From Collimonas pratensis (GTDB taxonomy: Bacteria; Pseudomonadota; Gammaproteobacteria; Burkholderiales; Burkholderiaceae_D): a stretch of 64,000 nucleotides of DNA. Shown here in pieces: positions 36,475 through 45,655 of this stretch. Position 1 is the first letter of the stretch; each line of letters begins with the position of its first letter. The notes under the pieces were generated by a model. It was given only the letters and a program-made list of their open reading frames with translations. It was not told the DNA's origin and did no database searches. Where the stretch lies: the NCBI RefSeq assembly GCF_001584185.1, contig NZ_CP013234.1:4216001-4280000 (forward strand). The letters are read 5' to 3'. The position numbers were made by a program, and so were the translations under genes.

Positions 36475-36537
36475 AGTGTCGAATCTTCGTTATACAAGCA
36501 TTATTGCGCCGGCATCCTAACATTAAACCCTCCCAGC

Positions 36538-36593
36538 TAAATGGGGTCAGAGTCGAATTATTGTTCCCAAAAATTCGACTCTGACCCCATTTA
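36538..36593. repeat. GGGGTCAGAGT long hairpin, copy 3
   Basis: Arms TAAATGGGGTCAGAGTCGAA and complement with a short loop (TTATTGTTCCCAAAAA). It lies between the SGNH hydrolase gene and the end of prpF, after the last gene of the prp operon, where it could act as a transcript end. Confidence 0.85.
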
Positions 36594-36631
36594 AGGTCTT
36601 GCTGGCTTAGCTTGCAGGGATAAGCAGACTC

Positions 36632-37822
36632 TCAGAATGCATCGCCCGGCACGCGTACCCAGCCTTCCATCAGGACCCGCGCGCTGCGGCTCATGATGGC
36701 TTTGCTGACGCGCCATTCGCCGTTGACCTGGCTGGCTTGCGCACCTACCCGCAAAGTGCCTGACGGGTGGCCGAAGCGTACGGCGTCGCGGGCGCCGCCG
36801 CCGGCGGCGAGGTTCACCAGGGTGCCAGGTATCGCGGCGGCGGTGCCGATGGCGACGGCGGCGGTGCCCATCATGGCGTGGTGCAGCTTGCCCATCGACA
36901 TCGCCCGCACCAGCAGGTCGATATCGGCGGCGGCCACCTGTTTGCCGCTGGAGGAAACGTAGGCGGCCGGCTTGGCGACGAAGGCCACTTTCGGCGTGTG
37001 CTGGCGCTTGGCCGCTTCATCGAGCTGCTTGATGAGGCCCATGCGCAGCGCTCCGTGCGCGCGTATGGTTTCGAATTTTTCCAGAGCCGCGGGGTCGCCG
37101 TTGATGGCGTCCTGCAGCTCAGTGCCGTTGTAGCCGAGCGCTTCGGCGTTGACAAAAATGGTCGGGATGCCGGCATTGATCATGGTGACCTTGAGGCTGC
37201 CGATGCCGGGGACTTCGAGGTCGTCGACCAGATTCCCTGTCGGGAACATGGAACCGCCTGCGCCCTCTTCGTCGGCGGCTGGATCCATGAACTCCAGCTG
37301 CACTTCAGCTGCGGGAAAGGTGACACCGTCGAGTTCGAAGTCGCCGGTTTCCTGCACCGCGCCGTTGATGATGGGCACATGGGCGATGATGGTCTTGCCG
37401 ATGTTGGCCTGCCAGATGCGCACTGTCGCCGTGCCGTTTTGCGGAATGCGATCGGCGTCGACCAGGCCGCTCGCGATGGCGAAGGAACCGACCGCGGCGG
37501 ACAGGTTGCCGCAGTTGCCGCTCCAGTCGACAAAAGCCTTGTCGATGGCGACCTGGCCGAACAGGTAATCGACATCGTGGCCGGGCTTGCTGCTCTTAGC
37601 CAGGATCACCGTCTTGCTGGTGCTGGAGGTGGCGCCGCCCATGCCGTCGATCTGCTTGCCGTAGGGGTCCGGACTGCCGATGACGCGCAACAACAGCGCA
37701 TCGCGCGCGGCGCCGGGCGCCTGCGCTGCCGCCGGCAGGTCCTGCAGGCGGAAGAACACGCCTTTGCTGGTGCCGCCGCGCATGTAGGTGGCAGCGATCT
37801 TGATCTGGGGTACGTGGGTCAT
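36632..37822 (-). CDS. prpF: 2-methylaconitate cis-trans isomerase PrpF
   Basis: PrpF isomerises the 2-methylaconitate made by AcnD so that it can be hydrated to 2-methylisocitrate in the methylcitrate cycle. The start at 37822 (AGGAAAG upstream) gives 396 residues, the usual length. Family blocks: AATYMRGGTSKGVFF at the N-terminus, YGKQIDGMGGATSSTSKTVIL, and GNCGNLSAAVG with the catalytic Cys. It is the last gene of the operon, separated from acnD by 326 bp filled with two hairpin repeats. Confidence 0.95.
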   Translation of the reverse strand: MTHVPQIKIAATYMRGGTSKGVFFRLQDLPAAAQAPGAARDALLLRVIGSPDPYGKQIDGMGGATSSTSKTVILAKSSKPGHDVDYLFGQVAIDKAFVDWSGNCGNLSAAVGSFAIASGLVDADRIPQNGTATVRIWQANIGKTIIAHVPIINGAVQETGDFELDGVTFPAAEVQLEFMDPAADEEGAGGSMFPTGNLVDDLEVPGIGSLKVTMINAGIPTIFVNAEALGYNGTELQDAINGDPAALEKFETIRAHGALRMGLIKQLDEAAKRQHTPKVAFVAKPAAYVSSSGKQVAAADIDLLVRAMSMGKLHHAMMGTAAVAIGTAAAIPGTLVNLAAGGGARDAVRFGHPSGTLRVGAQASQVNGEWRVSKAIMSRSARVLMEGWVRVPGDAF

Positions 37823-37908
37823 ATCATGCTTTCCTGTTGAGAGTTCCATCATTCATGACATAGTCGCAGAAAATGGGCGGAGTCATCTGGGGTCGTCTAT
37901 GGTCAGAG

Positions 37909-37973
37909 TCATCTGGGGTCAGAGTCGACTTTCGCGGCGCTTTATCGCGAAACTCGACTCTGACCCCACATGA
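37909..37973. repeat. GGGGTCAGAGT long hairpin, copy 4
   Basis: Arms TCATCTGGGGTCAGAGTCGA and an imperfect complement (ends TGTGGGGTCAGAGTCGAG on the other strand), loop CTTTCGCGGCGCTTTATCGCGAAA which is itself a hairpin. Just before it lies a partial second left arm (GAGTCATCTGGGG at about 37880). It lies inside the prp operon between acnD and prpF. Confidence 0.8.
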
Positions 37974-38044
37974 CGAATTCGGAGAAAGAAAGAGCGCATC
38001 CATGGTTTTTCTTTTCTAACGACACGGTATGTACTCCGTGGTCC

Positions 38045-38111
38045 GCTAAGTGGGGTCAGAGTGAAATTTCTGCAAAAAGCGCGCAGAAAATTCACTCTGA
38101 CCCCAGTTAGC
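38045..38111. repeat. GGGGTCAGAGT long hairpin, copy 5
   Basis: Arms GCTAAGTGGGGTCAGAGTGA and complement, with the inner stem TTTCTGC/GCAGAAA. It is preceded by the shared flank ACTCCGTGGTCC and followed by a partial duplicate of its right end (CTGACCCCAGTTAGCTA, 38114-38130). With copy 4 it fills the acnD-prpF gap. Confidence 0.82.
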
Positions 38112-38148
38112 TACTGACCCCAGTTAGCTACGTGCCTTAAGCGCCTTG

Positions 38149-40767
38149 TCAGGCCGCCGTCGACGATTCGAGGAAGTCCTGGGCGAAGCGCTGCAGCACG
38201 CCGCCGGCTTCGTAGATCGAGACTTCTTCCGCTGTGTCGAGGCGGCAGGTGACTGGGACTTCCAGGCGCTCGCCGTTCTTGCGGTTGATGACCAGCGTCA
38301 GCGTGGTGCGTGGTGTACGTTCACCCAATACGTCGAAGGTTTCGCTGCCGTCGATGGCGAGGGTGTTGCGGTTGACGCCGGGCTTGAATTCCAGCGGCAG
38401 CACGCCCATGCCGACCAGGTTGGTGCGGTGGATGCGTTCGAATCCTTCCGCCGCGATGGCTTCCACTCCCGCCAGGCGCACACCTTTGGCGGCCCAGTCG
38501 CGCGAGGAGCCCTGGCCGTAGTCGGCGCCGGCGATCACGATCAGCGGCTGCTTGCGTTCCATGTAGATCTCGATGGCTTCCCACATGCGGGTGACCTTGC
38601 CTTCCGGCTCCACACGCGTCAGCGAACCGGCTTTGACCTTGCCGCTCATTTCGCCACTTATTTCATCCTTTTCTCGCACCATTTCATTCTTCAGGGTGGG
38701 ATTGGCGAAGGTAGCGCGCTGTGCAGTAAGGTGATCGCCGCGATGGGTGGCGTAGGAATTGAAATCTTCCTCCGGCAAGCCCATCTTGGCCAGGTATTCG
38801 CCAGCGGCGCTGTCGAGCATGATGGCGTTCGACGGCGACAGGTGGTCGGTGGTGATATTGTCACCCAACACCGCCAGCGGCCGCATGCCTGTCATGCTGC
38901 GGGCGCCGGCCAGCGCACCTTCCCAGTAGGGTGGACGGCGGATGTAGGTGGTCTGCGGACGCCAGTCGTAGAGCGGGCTGACCTTCTCGCCGTTATCGGC
39001 GACCACCGCGAACATCGGCTCGTAGACCTTGCGGAACAGTTCCGGCTTGACGCTGGCGGCGACGATGGCGTCGATTTCTTCATCGGACGGCCAGATGTCT
39101 TTCAAGGTCACGGGATGGCCGTCGGCGTCGATACCCAGCACGTCTTTCTCGATATCGAAACGGATGGTGCCGGCAATCGCGTAAGCCACCACCAGAGGCG
39201 GCGAGGCCAGGAAGGCCTGCTTGGCGTAGGGATGGATGCGACCGTCGAAATTGCGGTTGCCGGACAGGACCGCGGTGGCGTACAGGTCGCGCTCCACTAC
39301 TTCGCGCTGGATGACCGGATCGAGCGCACCGCTCATGCCGTTGCAGGTGGTGCAGGCAAAAGCGACGACGCCGAAGCCCAGCGTTTCCAGTTCCGGCAGC
39401 AGTCCGGCGGCTTCCAGGTACAAGGCGACCGTCTTCGAGCCGGGCGCCAGCGAGCTCTTTACCCATGGCTTGCGGCTGAGGCCGCGGGCATTGGCGTTGC
39501 GCGCCAGCAGGCCGGCGGCGATCATGTTGCGCGGATTGTTGGTGTTGGTGCAGCTGGTGATGGCGGCGATGATCACGGCGCCGTCCGGCATCAGTCCCGG
39601 TTCGTTCTCTACCTTGCCGCTGATGCCGCGCGCCGCCAGTTCCGAAGTCGGCACCCGGCTGTGCGGATTGGATGGTCCGGCGATATTGCGCACCACGGAA
39701 GACAGGTCAAAGCTGAGGACGCGTTCGTACTCGGCGTTGCGCAGGCTGTCGGCCCACAGGCCAGCTTGCTTGGCGTAGGTTTCCACCAGCAGGACCTGCG
39801 CTTCCTCACGGCCGGTGAGGCGCAGGTATTTGATGGTCTGCTCATCGATGTAGAACATCGCGGCAGTGGAGCCGAACTCCGGCGCCATGTTGGAAATGGT
39901 GGCGCGGTCGCCCAGCGTCAGGTGCGAGGCGCCCTCGCCGTAGAATTCGAGATAGGAAGACACGACCTTTTGCGCACGCAGGAATTCGGTCAGCGCCAGC
40001 ACGATGTCGGTGGCGGTGATGCCCGGCTGCGGCTTGCCGCTCAGCTCGACGCCGATGATGTCCGGCAGCCGCATCCAGGAAGCGCGGCCCAGCATCACGC
40101 TTTCCGCTTCCAGGCCGCCGACGCCGATGGCGAGCACACCCAGCGCGTCGACCATCGGCGTGTGGCTGTCGGTGCCGACCAGGGTATCGGGGAAAGCGAC
40201 GCCGTCTTTCACCTGGATCACCGGTGACATGCGCTCGAGGTTGATCTGGTGCAGGATGCCGTTGCCCGGCGGGATCACGTCGACGTTCTTGAACGCCTTC
40301 TTGGTCCAGTTGATGAAATCGAAGCGGTCTTCATTGCGGCGGTCTTCGATGGCGCGGTTCTTGTCGAAGGCGTCGGCGTCGAAGCCGCCGCACTCGACTG
40401 CCAACGAGTGATCCACCACCAGTTGGGTCGGCACCACCGGATTGACCAGCGCCGGATCGCCGCCTTGCAGGGCAATGGCGTCGCGCAGGCCGGCAAGATC
40501 GACCAGCGCGGTCTGGCCGAGGATGTCATGGCACACCACGCGCGCCGGAAACCACGGGAAATCGAGGTCGCGCTTGCGTTCGATGAATTGCTTGAGCGAT
40601 GCGTTCAGGGTCGCCGGCTCGCAGCGGCGCACCAGGTTTTCGGCCAGCACACGCGAGGTGTACGGCAGCTTGTCGTAGGCCCCAGGTGCGATGGCGTCGA
40701 TCGCGGCGCGCGTATCGAAAAAATCCAGCTTGGTGCCGGGCAGAGGTTTGCGGTTTGCTGTGTTCAT
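38149..40767 (-). CDS. acnD: Fe/S-dependent 2-methylisocitrate dehydratase AcnD
   Basis: AcnD dehydrates 2-methylcitrate in the methylcitrate cycle; it needs PrpF and replaces PrpD in many beta- and gamma-proteobacteria. The 872-residue aconitase-type protein shows the iron-sulphur cysteines in AITSCTNTNNPRNM and FACTTCNGMSG, the substrate blocks TDSHTPMVDALGV and GAGGVLQ, and the C-terminal swivel domain (GADYGQGSSRDWAAKG). No prpD is present in the window, which fits the AcnD/PrpF version of the cycle. It is downstream of prpC by about 190 bp with a palindromic repeat between. Confidence 0.96.
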   Translation of the reverse strand: MNTANRKPLPGTKLDFFDTRAAIDAIAPGAYDKLPYTSRVLAENLVRRCEPATLNASLKQFIERKRDLDFPWFPARVVCHDILGQTALVDLAGLRDAIALQGGDPALVNPVVPTQLVVDHSLAVECGGFDADAFDKNRAIEDRRNEDRFDFINWTKKAFKNVDVIPPGNGILHQINLERMSPVIQVKDGVAFPDTLVGTDSHTPMVDALGVLAIGVGGLEAESVMLGRASWMRLPDIIGVELSGKPQPGITATDIVLALTEFLRAQKVVSSYLEFYGEGASHLTLGDRATISNMAPEFGSTAAMFYIDEQTIKYLRLTGREEAQVLLVETYAKQAGLWADSLRNAEYERVLSFDLSSVVRNIAGPSNPHSRVPTSELAARGISGKVENEPGLMPDGAVIIAAITSCTNTNNPRNMIAAGLLARNANARGLSRKPWVKSSLAPGSKTVALYLEAAGLLPELETLGFGVVAFACTTCNGMSGALDPVIQREVVERDLYATAVLSGNRNFDGRIHPYAKQAFLASPPLVVAYAIAGTIRFDIEKDVLGIDADGHPVTLKDIWPSDEEIDAIVAASVKPELFRKVYEPMFAVVADNGEKVSPLYDWRPQTTYIRRPPYWEGALAGARSMTGMRPLAVLGDNITTDHLSPSNAIMLDSAAGEYLAKMGLPEEDFNSYATHRGDHLTAQRATFANPTLKNEMVREKDEISGEMSGKVKAGSLTRVEPEGKVTRMWEAIEIYMERKQPLIVIAGADYGQGSSRDWAAKGVRLAGVEAIAAEGFERIHRTNLVGMGVLPLEFKPGVNRNTLAIDGSETFDVLGERTPRTTLTLVINRKNGERLEVPVTCRLDTAEEVSIYEAGGVLQRFAQDFLESSTAA

Positions 40768-40870
40768 GGCTCAGTCTGGAAAAGAGATATCTTCTGGTTA
40801 CATCCGGGCGACCCGTCTGGGCGACCCCGACTACACGTCCCGGCCTCGTCGGCCACGTCTGGGCGGCCCC

Positions 40871-40946
40871 GTCATTCCCACGAACGCGGGAATCCAAGTT
40901 TCTGACGATAGCAAGGAAAATGGATCCCCGCGTTCGCGGGGATGAC
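40871..40946. repeat. ATTCCCGCG-type palindromic repeat in the prpC-acnD gap
   Basis: A 25-bp imperfect inverted repeat: left arm starts GTCATTCCCACGAACGCGGG (40871-40895), right arm ends GTTCGCGGGGATGAC (40922-40946). It is a common dispersed repeat type in beta-proteobacteria. It lies between prpC and acnD, in the middle of the operon. Confidence 0.8.
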
Positions 40947-40959
40947 CGGAATTTTAAAA

Positions 40960-42135
40960 CTACCGCTTGCCGATCGGAACAAATTCCAGGTTGTCCGGGC
41001 CAACATAATTGGCCGATGGTCGGATGATCTTGTTGTCGATGCGCTGCTCAATGATGTGCGCAGCCCAGCCGGAGGTGCGGGAAATCACGAACAGCGGCGT
41101 AAACATCGCCGTCGGCACACCCATCATGTGATACGAGACGGCGGAGAACCAGTCCAGGTTGGGGAACATTTTCTTGACTTCCCACATCACGCTTTCCAGC
41201 CGTTCGGCGATATCGAACATCGCGGTCGAGCCGGCTTCCACCGACAGCTTGCGCGCCACTTCCTTGATCACCTTGTTGCGCGGATCGGAGACGGTATACA
41301 CCGGATGGCCGAAACCGATCACCACTTCCTTGTTGGCGACCCGGTTACGGATATCGGCTTCCGCTTCGTCCGGATTGTCGTAGCGCTTCTGGATTTCAAA
41401 CGCGGCTTCATTGGCGCCGCCGTGTTTCGGGCCACGCAAGGCGCCGATGGCGCCGGTGATGGCAGAGTGGAAATCGGAGCCGGTGCCGGCAATCACCCGG
41501 CTGGTAAAAGTGGAGGCATTGAATTCGTGCTCGGCGTACAGGATCAGCGAGACGTGCATCGCTTTTTCCCACGAGGCGGACGGCTTGACGCCATGCAGCA
41601 GGTGCAGGAAATGGCCGCCGATGGAATCGTCGTCGGTTTCGACTTCGATGCGTTTGCCGTTGTGGCTGAAGTGATACCAGTACAGCAGCATGGAGCCGAA
41701 CGATGCCATCAGGCGGTCGGCGATGTCGCGCGCGCCGGGCGCGTTGTGGTCGTCTTTCTCTGGCAAGGCGCAGCCGAGCACCGAAACGCCGGTGCGCATC
41801 ACGTCCATCGGATGCGAAGCGGCAGGCAGCGCTTCCAGCGCGGCCTTGACGCTGGCCGGCAAGCCGCGCAGGGCTTTCAGCTTGGTTTTGTAGCCCTTCA
41901 GTTCGGCGCTGTTCGGCAGCTTACCGTGCACCAGCAGGTAAGCGATTTCTTCGAATTCGCAGGTATCGGCGATATCCAGGATGTCGTAGCCGCGGTAATG
42001 CAGGTCGTTGCCGGTTTTACCGACCGAACACAAGGCAGTGTTGCCTGCGGCGACGCCGGACAGGGCGACCGATTTCTTCGGTTTGAAAGCAGTGGTTTGT
42101 TCGTTTGTTGCTGCATTTGTTGATGCGTCGCTCAT
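40960..42135 (-). CDS. prpC: 2-methylcitrate synthase
   Basis: PrpC condenses propionyl-CoA with oxaloacetate to 2-methylcitrate. The 391-residue citrate-synthase-type protein contains [30 protein letters not shown], the His block [16 protein letters not shown] and [21 protein letters not shown] stands seven bases before the ATG. It follows prpB by 44 bp, the only junction of the operon that is free of palindromic repeats. Confidence 0.96.
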   Translation of the reverse strand: MSDASTNAATNEQTTAFKPKKSVALSGVAAGNTALCSVGKTGNDLHYRGYDILDIADTCEFEEIAYLLVHGKLPNSAELKGYKTKLKALRGLPASVKAALEALPAASHPMDVMRTGVSVLGCALPEKDDHNAPGARDIADRLMASFGSMLLYWYHFSHNGKRIEVETDDDSIGGHFLHLLHGVKPSASWEKAMHVSLILYAEHEFNASTFTSRVIAGTGSDFHSAITGAIGALRGPKHGGANEAAFEIQKRYDNPDEAEADIRNRVANKEVVIGFGHPVYTVSDPRNKVIKEVARKLSVEAGSTAMFDIAERLESVMWEVKKMFPNLDWFSAVSYHMMGVPTAMFTPLFVISRTSGWAAHIIEQRIDNKIIRPSANYVGPDNLEFVPIGKR

Positions 42136-42179
42136 TGCCTGATCTCCTGACGGAAAAGTATCGATGTGTATGGATGGTC

Positions 42180-43067
42180 TTATTTCTTCTGGGCCGCAAA
42201 CAAGGCGTCCAGGTGCCGTTCGAAATCGTGATAGTTGATGCGCTCGTACAGTTCCATGCGGGTCTGCATGGTGTCGACCACATTCTTTTGCGTGCCGTCG
42301 CGGCGGATCGCGGCGTACACGTTTTCGGCCGCCTTGTTCATGGCGCGGAAGGCCGACAGCGGATACAGCACCAGGCCGACATCGGCCGACTTCAATTCTT
42401 CCACCGTGAATAGCGGCGTGGAGCCGAATTCAGTGATGTTGGCCAGCACCGGCACTTTGACCGCGGCGGCGAAAGTCTGGTACATGCCCAGCTCGGTGAT
42501 GGCTTCCGGGAAAATCATGTCGGCGCCGGCTTCGACGCAGGCGATTGCGCGTTCCAGCGCCGATTCCAGTCCTTCGACCGCGAGCGCGTCGGTGCGCGCC
42601 ATGATCACGAAATTGTCGTCGGTGCGGGCATCGACCGCGGCCTTGATGCGGTCCACCATTTCCTGCTTGCTGACGATTTCCTTGTTGGGACGATGGCCGC
42701 AGCGCTTGGCGCCGACCTGGTCTTCGATGTGGATCGCGGCGGCGCCGAACTTGATCATGGACTTGACGGTGCGCGCGACGTTGAAGGCGCTGGCGCCGAA
42801 ACCGGTGTCGACGTCGACCAGCAACGGCAGGTCGCAGACATCGGTGATGCGGCGCACGTCAGTCAGCACGTCGTCCAGGTTGGAGATGCCGAGGTCGGGC
42901 AAGCCGAGCGAACCGGCAGCGACGCCGCCGCCGGACAGGTAGATCGCCTTGAAGCCGGCGCGCTTGGCCAGCAGCGCGTGGTTGGCGTTGATGGCGCCAA
43001 TCACCTGCAGCGGCGATTCTTCCTGCACCGCCTTGCGGAAAGCCGCGCCTGCGGAATATGAACTCAT
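42180..43067 (-). CDS. prpB: 2-methylisocitrate lyase
   Basis: PrpB cleaves 2-methylisocitrate to pyruvate and succinate. The 295-residue product belongs to the isocitrate lyase/PEP mutase family: [18 protein letters not shown], the metal block DVDTGFG, and the signature GAKRCGH with the active-site Cys. AGGAGA precedes the ATG at 43067. It is the first gene of the operon, driven by the sigma-54 promoter at 43251-43268, with a leader of about 175 bases containing a pair of REP-like palindromes. Confidence 0.96.
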   Translation of the reverse strand: MSSYSAGAAFRKAVQEESPLQVIGAINANHALLAKRAGFKAIYLSGGGVAAGSLGLPDLGISNLDDVLTDVRRITDVCDLPLLVDVDTGFGASAFNVARTVKSMIKFGAAAIHIEDQVGAKRCGHRPNKEIVSKQEMVDRIKAAVDARTDDNFVIMARTDALAVEGLESALERAIACVEAGADMIFPEAITELGMYQTFAAAVKVPVLANITEFGSTPLFTVEELKSADVGLVLYPLSAFRAMNKAAENVYAAIRRDGTQKNVVDTMQTRMELYERINYHDFERHLDALFAAQKK

Positions 43068-43123
43068 GTCTTCTCCTGAAAAAAATTGCACCCTACGGGC
43101 ACTAATGCCGATTTGCGAGAACT

Positions 43124-43209
43124 CGTAGGGTGGGCGCCCGTGCCCACGCGGAACGTCGATTATTCAAGGAACGCGTTCAGCGTGGGCAGTAAATCTGCCC
43201 ACCCTACGT
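43124..43209. repeat. GTAGGGTGGGCAC palindrome pair (REP-like), copy C, in the prpB leader
   Basis: Two palindromes (CGTAGGGTGGGC-n-GCCCACGCGG at 43124-43151 and CAGCGTGGGCA-n-TGCCCACCCTACG at 43179-43209) face each other, and their outer arms GTAGGGTGGGC and GCCCACCCTAC can also pair into one long stem. It lies between the sigma-54 promoter and the prpB start, so it is transcribed as part of the prpB leader. Confidence 0.82.
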
Positions 43210-43250
43210 CTGTTTCATGCAGATAGCTGCATGGGGATTTACCTACTATA

Positions 43251-43268
43251 GAGCAATCAGCGTGCCAA
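43251..43268 (-). promoter_or_regulatory. Sigma-54 promoter of prpBC-acnD-prpF
   Basis: On the minus strand the sequence reads TTGGCACGCTGATTGCTC: a -24 GG (TGGCAC) and a -12 GC (TTGC) with exactly ten bases between GG and GC, a full match to the sigma-54 consensus. The start of transcription should fall near 43242. PrpR, encoded on the other side, is an enhancer-binding activator that works with sigma-54 on this promoter in response to 2-methylcitrate. Confidence 0.85.
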
Positions 43269-43386
43269 ACCAGCCCGGGGCAATGGCAGACCGTAAAGAA
43301 AATCGAAATAACAAAATAAAATCAATCACTTAGAAAACAAAATAGCAAAAAATCAAATCCACTTCTCGCTTCACCAAACAATAGAA

Positions 43387-43449
43387 ATGTTTCATTCTGT
43401 GTTACATTAATCGCTATTGAAACATATGCGTTAAACGTATTTGAAACAT
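43387..43449. promoter_or_regulatory. Probable PrpR binding sites (ATGTTTCA/TTGAAACAT repeats)
   Basis: The motif appears three times: ATGTTTCA at 43387-43394, TTGAAACAT at 43417-43425 and TTGAAACAT at 43441-43449. The two direct copies are spaced by exactly 24 bases, and the first is inverted to them. They lie 120-200 bases upstream of the sigma-54 promoter, the normal place for an enhancer. The last copy overlaps the prpR start codon, which suggests autoregulation. Confidence 0.65.
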
Positions 43450-45115
43450 GCAACCCTCCTCCCCTGCCCGCCGCGATACCGACCATGGCGGCAATGCTGG
43501 CGACAGCAACCAGAAACCGGTGATCTGGACCGTCTCGGTGTCGCGCCTGTCCGACCTGTTCCGCGACATCACGCTGGAATACGACGACCGCGCGACAATC
43601 GAACCGATCGAACTGGGCTTCGACGAAGCCGCGCGCCATATCCGCGAACGGATGGAAACCGAACGCTGCGACGCAGTAATCTCGGCCGGCTCCAACGGCG
43701 CCTACCTGAAGAGCCGGCTATCAGTGCCGGTGGTGATCGCCAAGGCCAGCGGTTTCGACGTGCTGCAGGCCCTGGCGCGCGCGCGCAAGATCACGCCCGA
43801 CATCGGCATCATCACCTATCAGTCGAGCATGCCGGCGCTGAAGGAATTCCGCGACGCCTTCGGCTTCAACATCCTGCAGCGCGACTACGCCACCGAAGAA
43901 GATGCGCGGGCGCAGATCAATGAACTCAAGGCGCGCGGCGTCAAGGCGATCGTCGGCGCCGGCCTGATCACGGACCTGGCCGAGGAAGCCGGGCTGGCGG
44001 CGGTCTTCGTGTATTCCGCGGCGTCGATCCGCCAGGCTTTCGACGACGCCCTGGAAATCGCCCGCCTGACGCAGCTGGAAGCCAGCCGCGGCCGCAGCAG
44101 CGCACCGCTGGCCGACACCCTGCGTGCCAAGCACGGCATCAACGATTTGCGCGGCGACTCGCCAGCGATGGAAACCCTGCGCCAGTCCATCGTGCTGTAC
44201 GCCAAATCGCAGGCAACGGTGCTGATCCAGGGGGAAACCGGCACCGGCAAGGAGCTGGTGGCGCAAGCGATCCACCGCGAAAATCCGCGCACCGTCGCCG
44301 GCAATAAATCCAGCAATAAGCCATTCATCGCAGTCAATTGCGGCGCGATTGCGGAATCGCTGCTGGAGTCAGAGCTGTTCGGTTACGAGGAAGGCGCGTT
44401 CACCGGCTCGCGCCGTGGCGGCCATGCCGGCCTGTTCGAAGCGGCGCACCGCGGTACGCTGTTCCTGGATGAAATCGGCGAAATGCCGCTGGCGCTGCAA
44501 ACCCGTTTACTGCGGGTGCTGGAAGAACGCGAAGTGGTACGGGTCGGCGGCACGCGGCCGATTGCGGTCGAGGTGCGCATCATCAGCGCCACCCATTGCG
44601 ACCTCGAACAGCGCATCCGCGAAGGCCGTTTCCGCGCCGACCTGTTTTATCGACTGGCCGTGCTGCGCCTGACACTGGCGCCGCTGCGCCAACGCCCGCA
44701 AGACCTGATCGCGCTGGCCGAATGGTGCCTGAAAAAAGCGCTGGCCGCGCTGGGCGCCCGTCCGCATCCGAACCTGCATGCCGAAATCATGGCTTGCGCT
44801 CCCCTGCTCGGCGCCTACGCCTGGCCCGGCAACGCGCGCGAAGTTCGCAATCTGATGGAAAGGCTGGCGCTGTTCCTGGCGGCCGAACCGCTGCAGGCGC
44901 TGTCGCCAGCCTTTATCGCAAGCGTCGCGCCGGAATTCGCGCAGGCGACAACAACACCGGCCGTAGCAGCAACAGCAACCGCCGCAGACGCAGCAATGCA
45001 AATCACAGAAAACATCGCGCAAGTGCTGGCCCGCTTCGACGGCAACCGCGCAGCGGCCGCCAGGCACCTCGGCATCAGCCGCACCACGCTGTGGCGTAAA
45101 ATCAAGGATCAATGA
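43448..45115 (+). CDS. prpR: Sigma-54-dependent propionate catabolism activator PrpR
   Basis: The 555-residue activator has an N-terminal PrpR sensor domain (about 25-200; [30 protein letters not shown]), a sigma-54 AAA+ domain with Walker A GETGTGKE (about 261), the [15 protein letters not shown] loop and Walker [13 protein letters not shown], and a Fis-type helix-turn-helix at the end ([21 protein letters not shown]). No Shine-Dalgarno site precedes the ATG at 43448, so translation is leaderless or begins a little later, for instance at the GTG that stands before IWTVS. It diverges from prpB and should sense 2-methylcitrate. Confidence 0.94.
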   Translation: MQPSSPARRDTDHGGNAGDSNQKPVIWTVSVSRLSDLFRDITLEYDDRATIEPIELGFDEAARHIRERMETERCDAVISAGSNGAYLKSRLSVPVVIAKASGFDVLQALARARKITPDIGIITYQSSMPALKEFRDAFGFNILQRDYATEEDARAQINELKARGVKAIVGAGLITDLAEEAGLAAVFVYSAASIRQAFDDALEIARLTQLEASRGRSSAPLADTLRAKHGINDLRGDSPAMETLRQSIVLYAKSQATVLIQGETGTGKELVAQAIHRENPRTVAGNKSSNKPFIAVNCGAIAESLLESELFGYEEGAFTGSRRGGHAGLFEAAHRGTLFLDEIGEMPLALQTRLLRVLEEREVVRVGGTRPIAVEVRIISATHCDLEQRIREGRFRADLFYRLAVLRLTLAPLRQRPQDLIALAEWCLKKALAALGARPHPNLHAEIMACAPLLGAYAWPGNAREVRNLMERLALFLAAEPLQALSPAFIASVAPEFAQATTTPAVAATATAADAAMQITENIAQVLARFDGNRAAAARHLGISRTTLWRKIKDQ

Positions 45116-45136
45116 AAACCATCCATGGAGACGCCC

Positions 45137-45541
45137 ATGCCCACGCGAACAGCCTCTTGCACCTGCGGTCAGCTAAGCATTGAAGTCCAAGGCGCGCCGA
45201 CCGGTGTCGGACTCTGCCACTGCCTTGCTTGTCAACAAAGAACCGGCAGCGTCTTCGCCGCCCTGGCCGGCTTTGCCGCTCCCTACCAGGTCACTGGTTC
45301 AGCTACCGAATATGTCCGCACCGGCGATCAAGGGGCCAAATTCATTTTCCGCTTCTGCCCGGTCTGCGGCACCAACCTGTTCCACACCGAAGACGGAATA
45401 ACCGGGCGCGTAAGCGTTGCCGTCGGCGCTTTTGCCGACCCTGGCTTTCCGGCGCCTCAGGTGTCCGTCTACGATTGCCGCCGGCATCCGTGGGTTCAGC
45501 TGCCGCCTGGTGCTGTCGCTTTCAAGAAGGATCCCCCGTGA
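45137..45541 (+). CDS. GFA-family (glutathione-dependent formaldehyde-activating-like) protein
   Basis: The start at 45137 has GGAG six bases upstream and gives 134 residues. The zinc-binding cysteines of the GFA fold are all visible: ASCTCGQL, CHCLACQQRTGS and FCPVCGTNLFHTE. Family members are often labelled glutathione-dependent aldehyde enzymes, but most are uncharacterised. The last residues (AFKKDPP) run to the edge of the foreign segment that begins near 45.55 kb. Confidence 0.88.
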   Translation: MPTRTASCTCGQLSIEVQGAPTGVGLCHCLACQQRTGSVFAALAGFAAPYQVTGSATEYVRTGDQGAKFIFRFCPVCGTNLFHTEDGITGRVSVAVGAFADPGFPAPQVSVYDCRRHPWVQLPPGAVAFKKDPP

Positions 45542-45544
45542 TCC

Positions 45545-45655
45545 GGCCCTGGCGTGCAGCGGCTTGATATGGTCGCCTTCCTGTAATTCCAGCGCAGCAA
45601 CAACAGAAGCAGGCAGGCGAACCGCCAGGCTATTGGCCCATTTGGATGCTTGCGT
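45545..45655 (-). pseudogene. Remnant of an AbrB/MazE-type antitoxin gene
   Basis: On the minus strand, from an ACG codon at 45655, the frame reads QASKWANSLAVRLPASVV followed by AALELQEGDHIKPL, which matches the DNA-binding half of AbrB/MazE/VapB antitoxins. GGAGGA stands six bases before the ACG, so the original start was probably ATG. After about 36 residues the similarity ends and the frame runs into the antisense of the GFA gene. No toxin gene follows. It marks the decayed left edge of the integrative element. Confidence 0.55.

Noticed and set aside
38146..40227. A 693-codon open frame antisense to acnD
   Set aside because: It mirrors the acnD frame; the translation is rich in Arg, His, Gly and Asp without domain pattern, as expected for the complement of a GC-rich gene.
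45299..45487. A 62-codon minus-strand frame inside the GFA gene
   Set aside because: It is the antisense of GFA in the frame of the antitoxin remnant; no similarity beyond the first 36 residues of the remnant.
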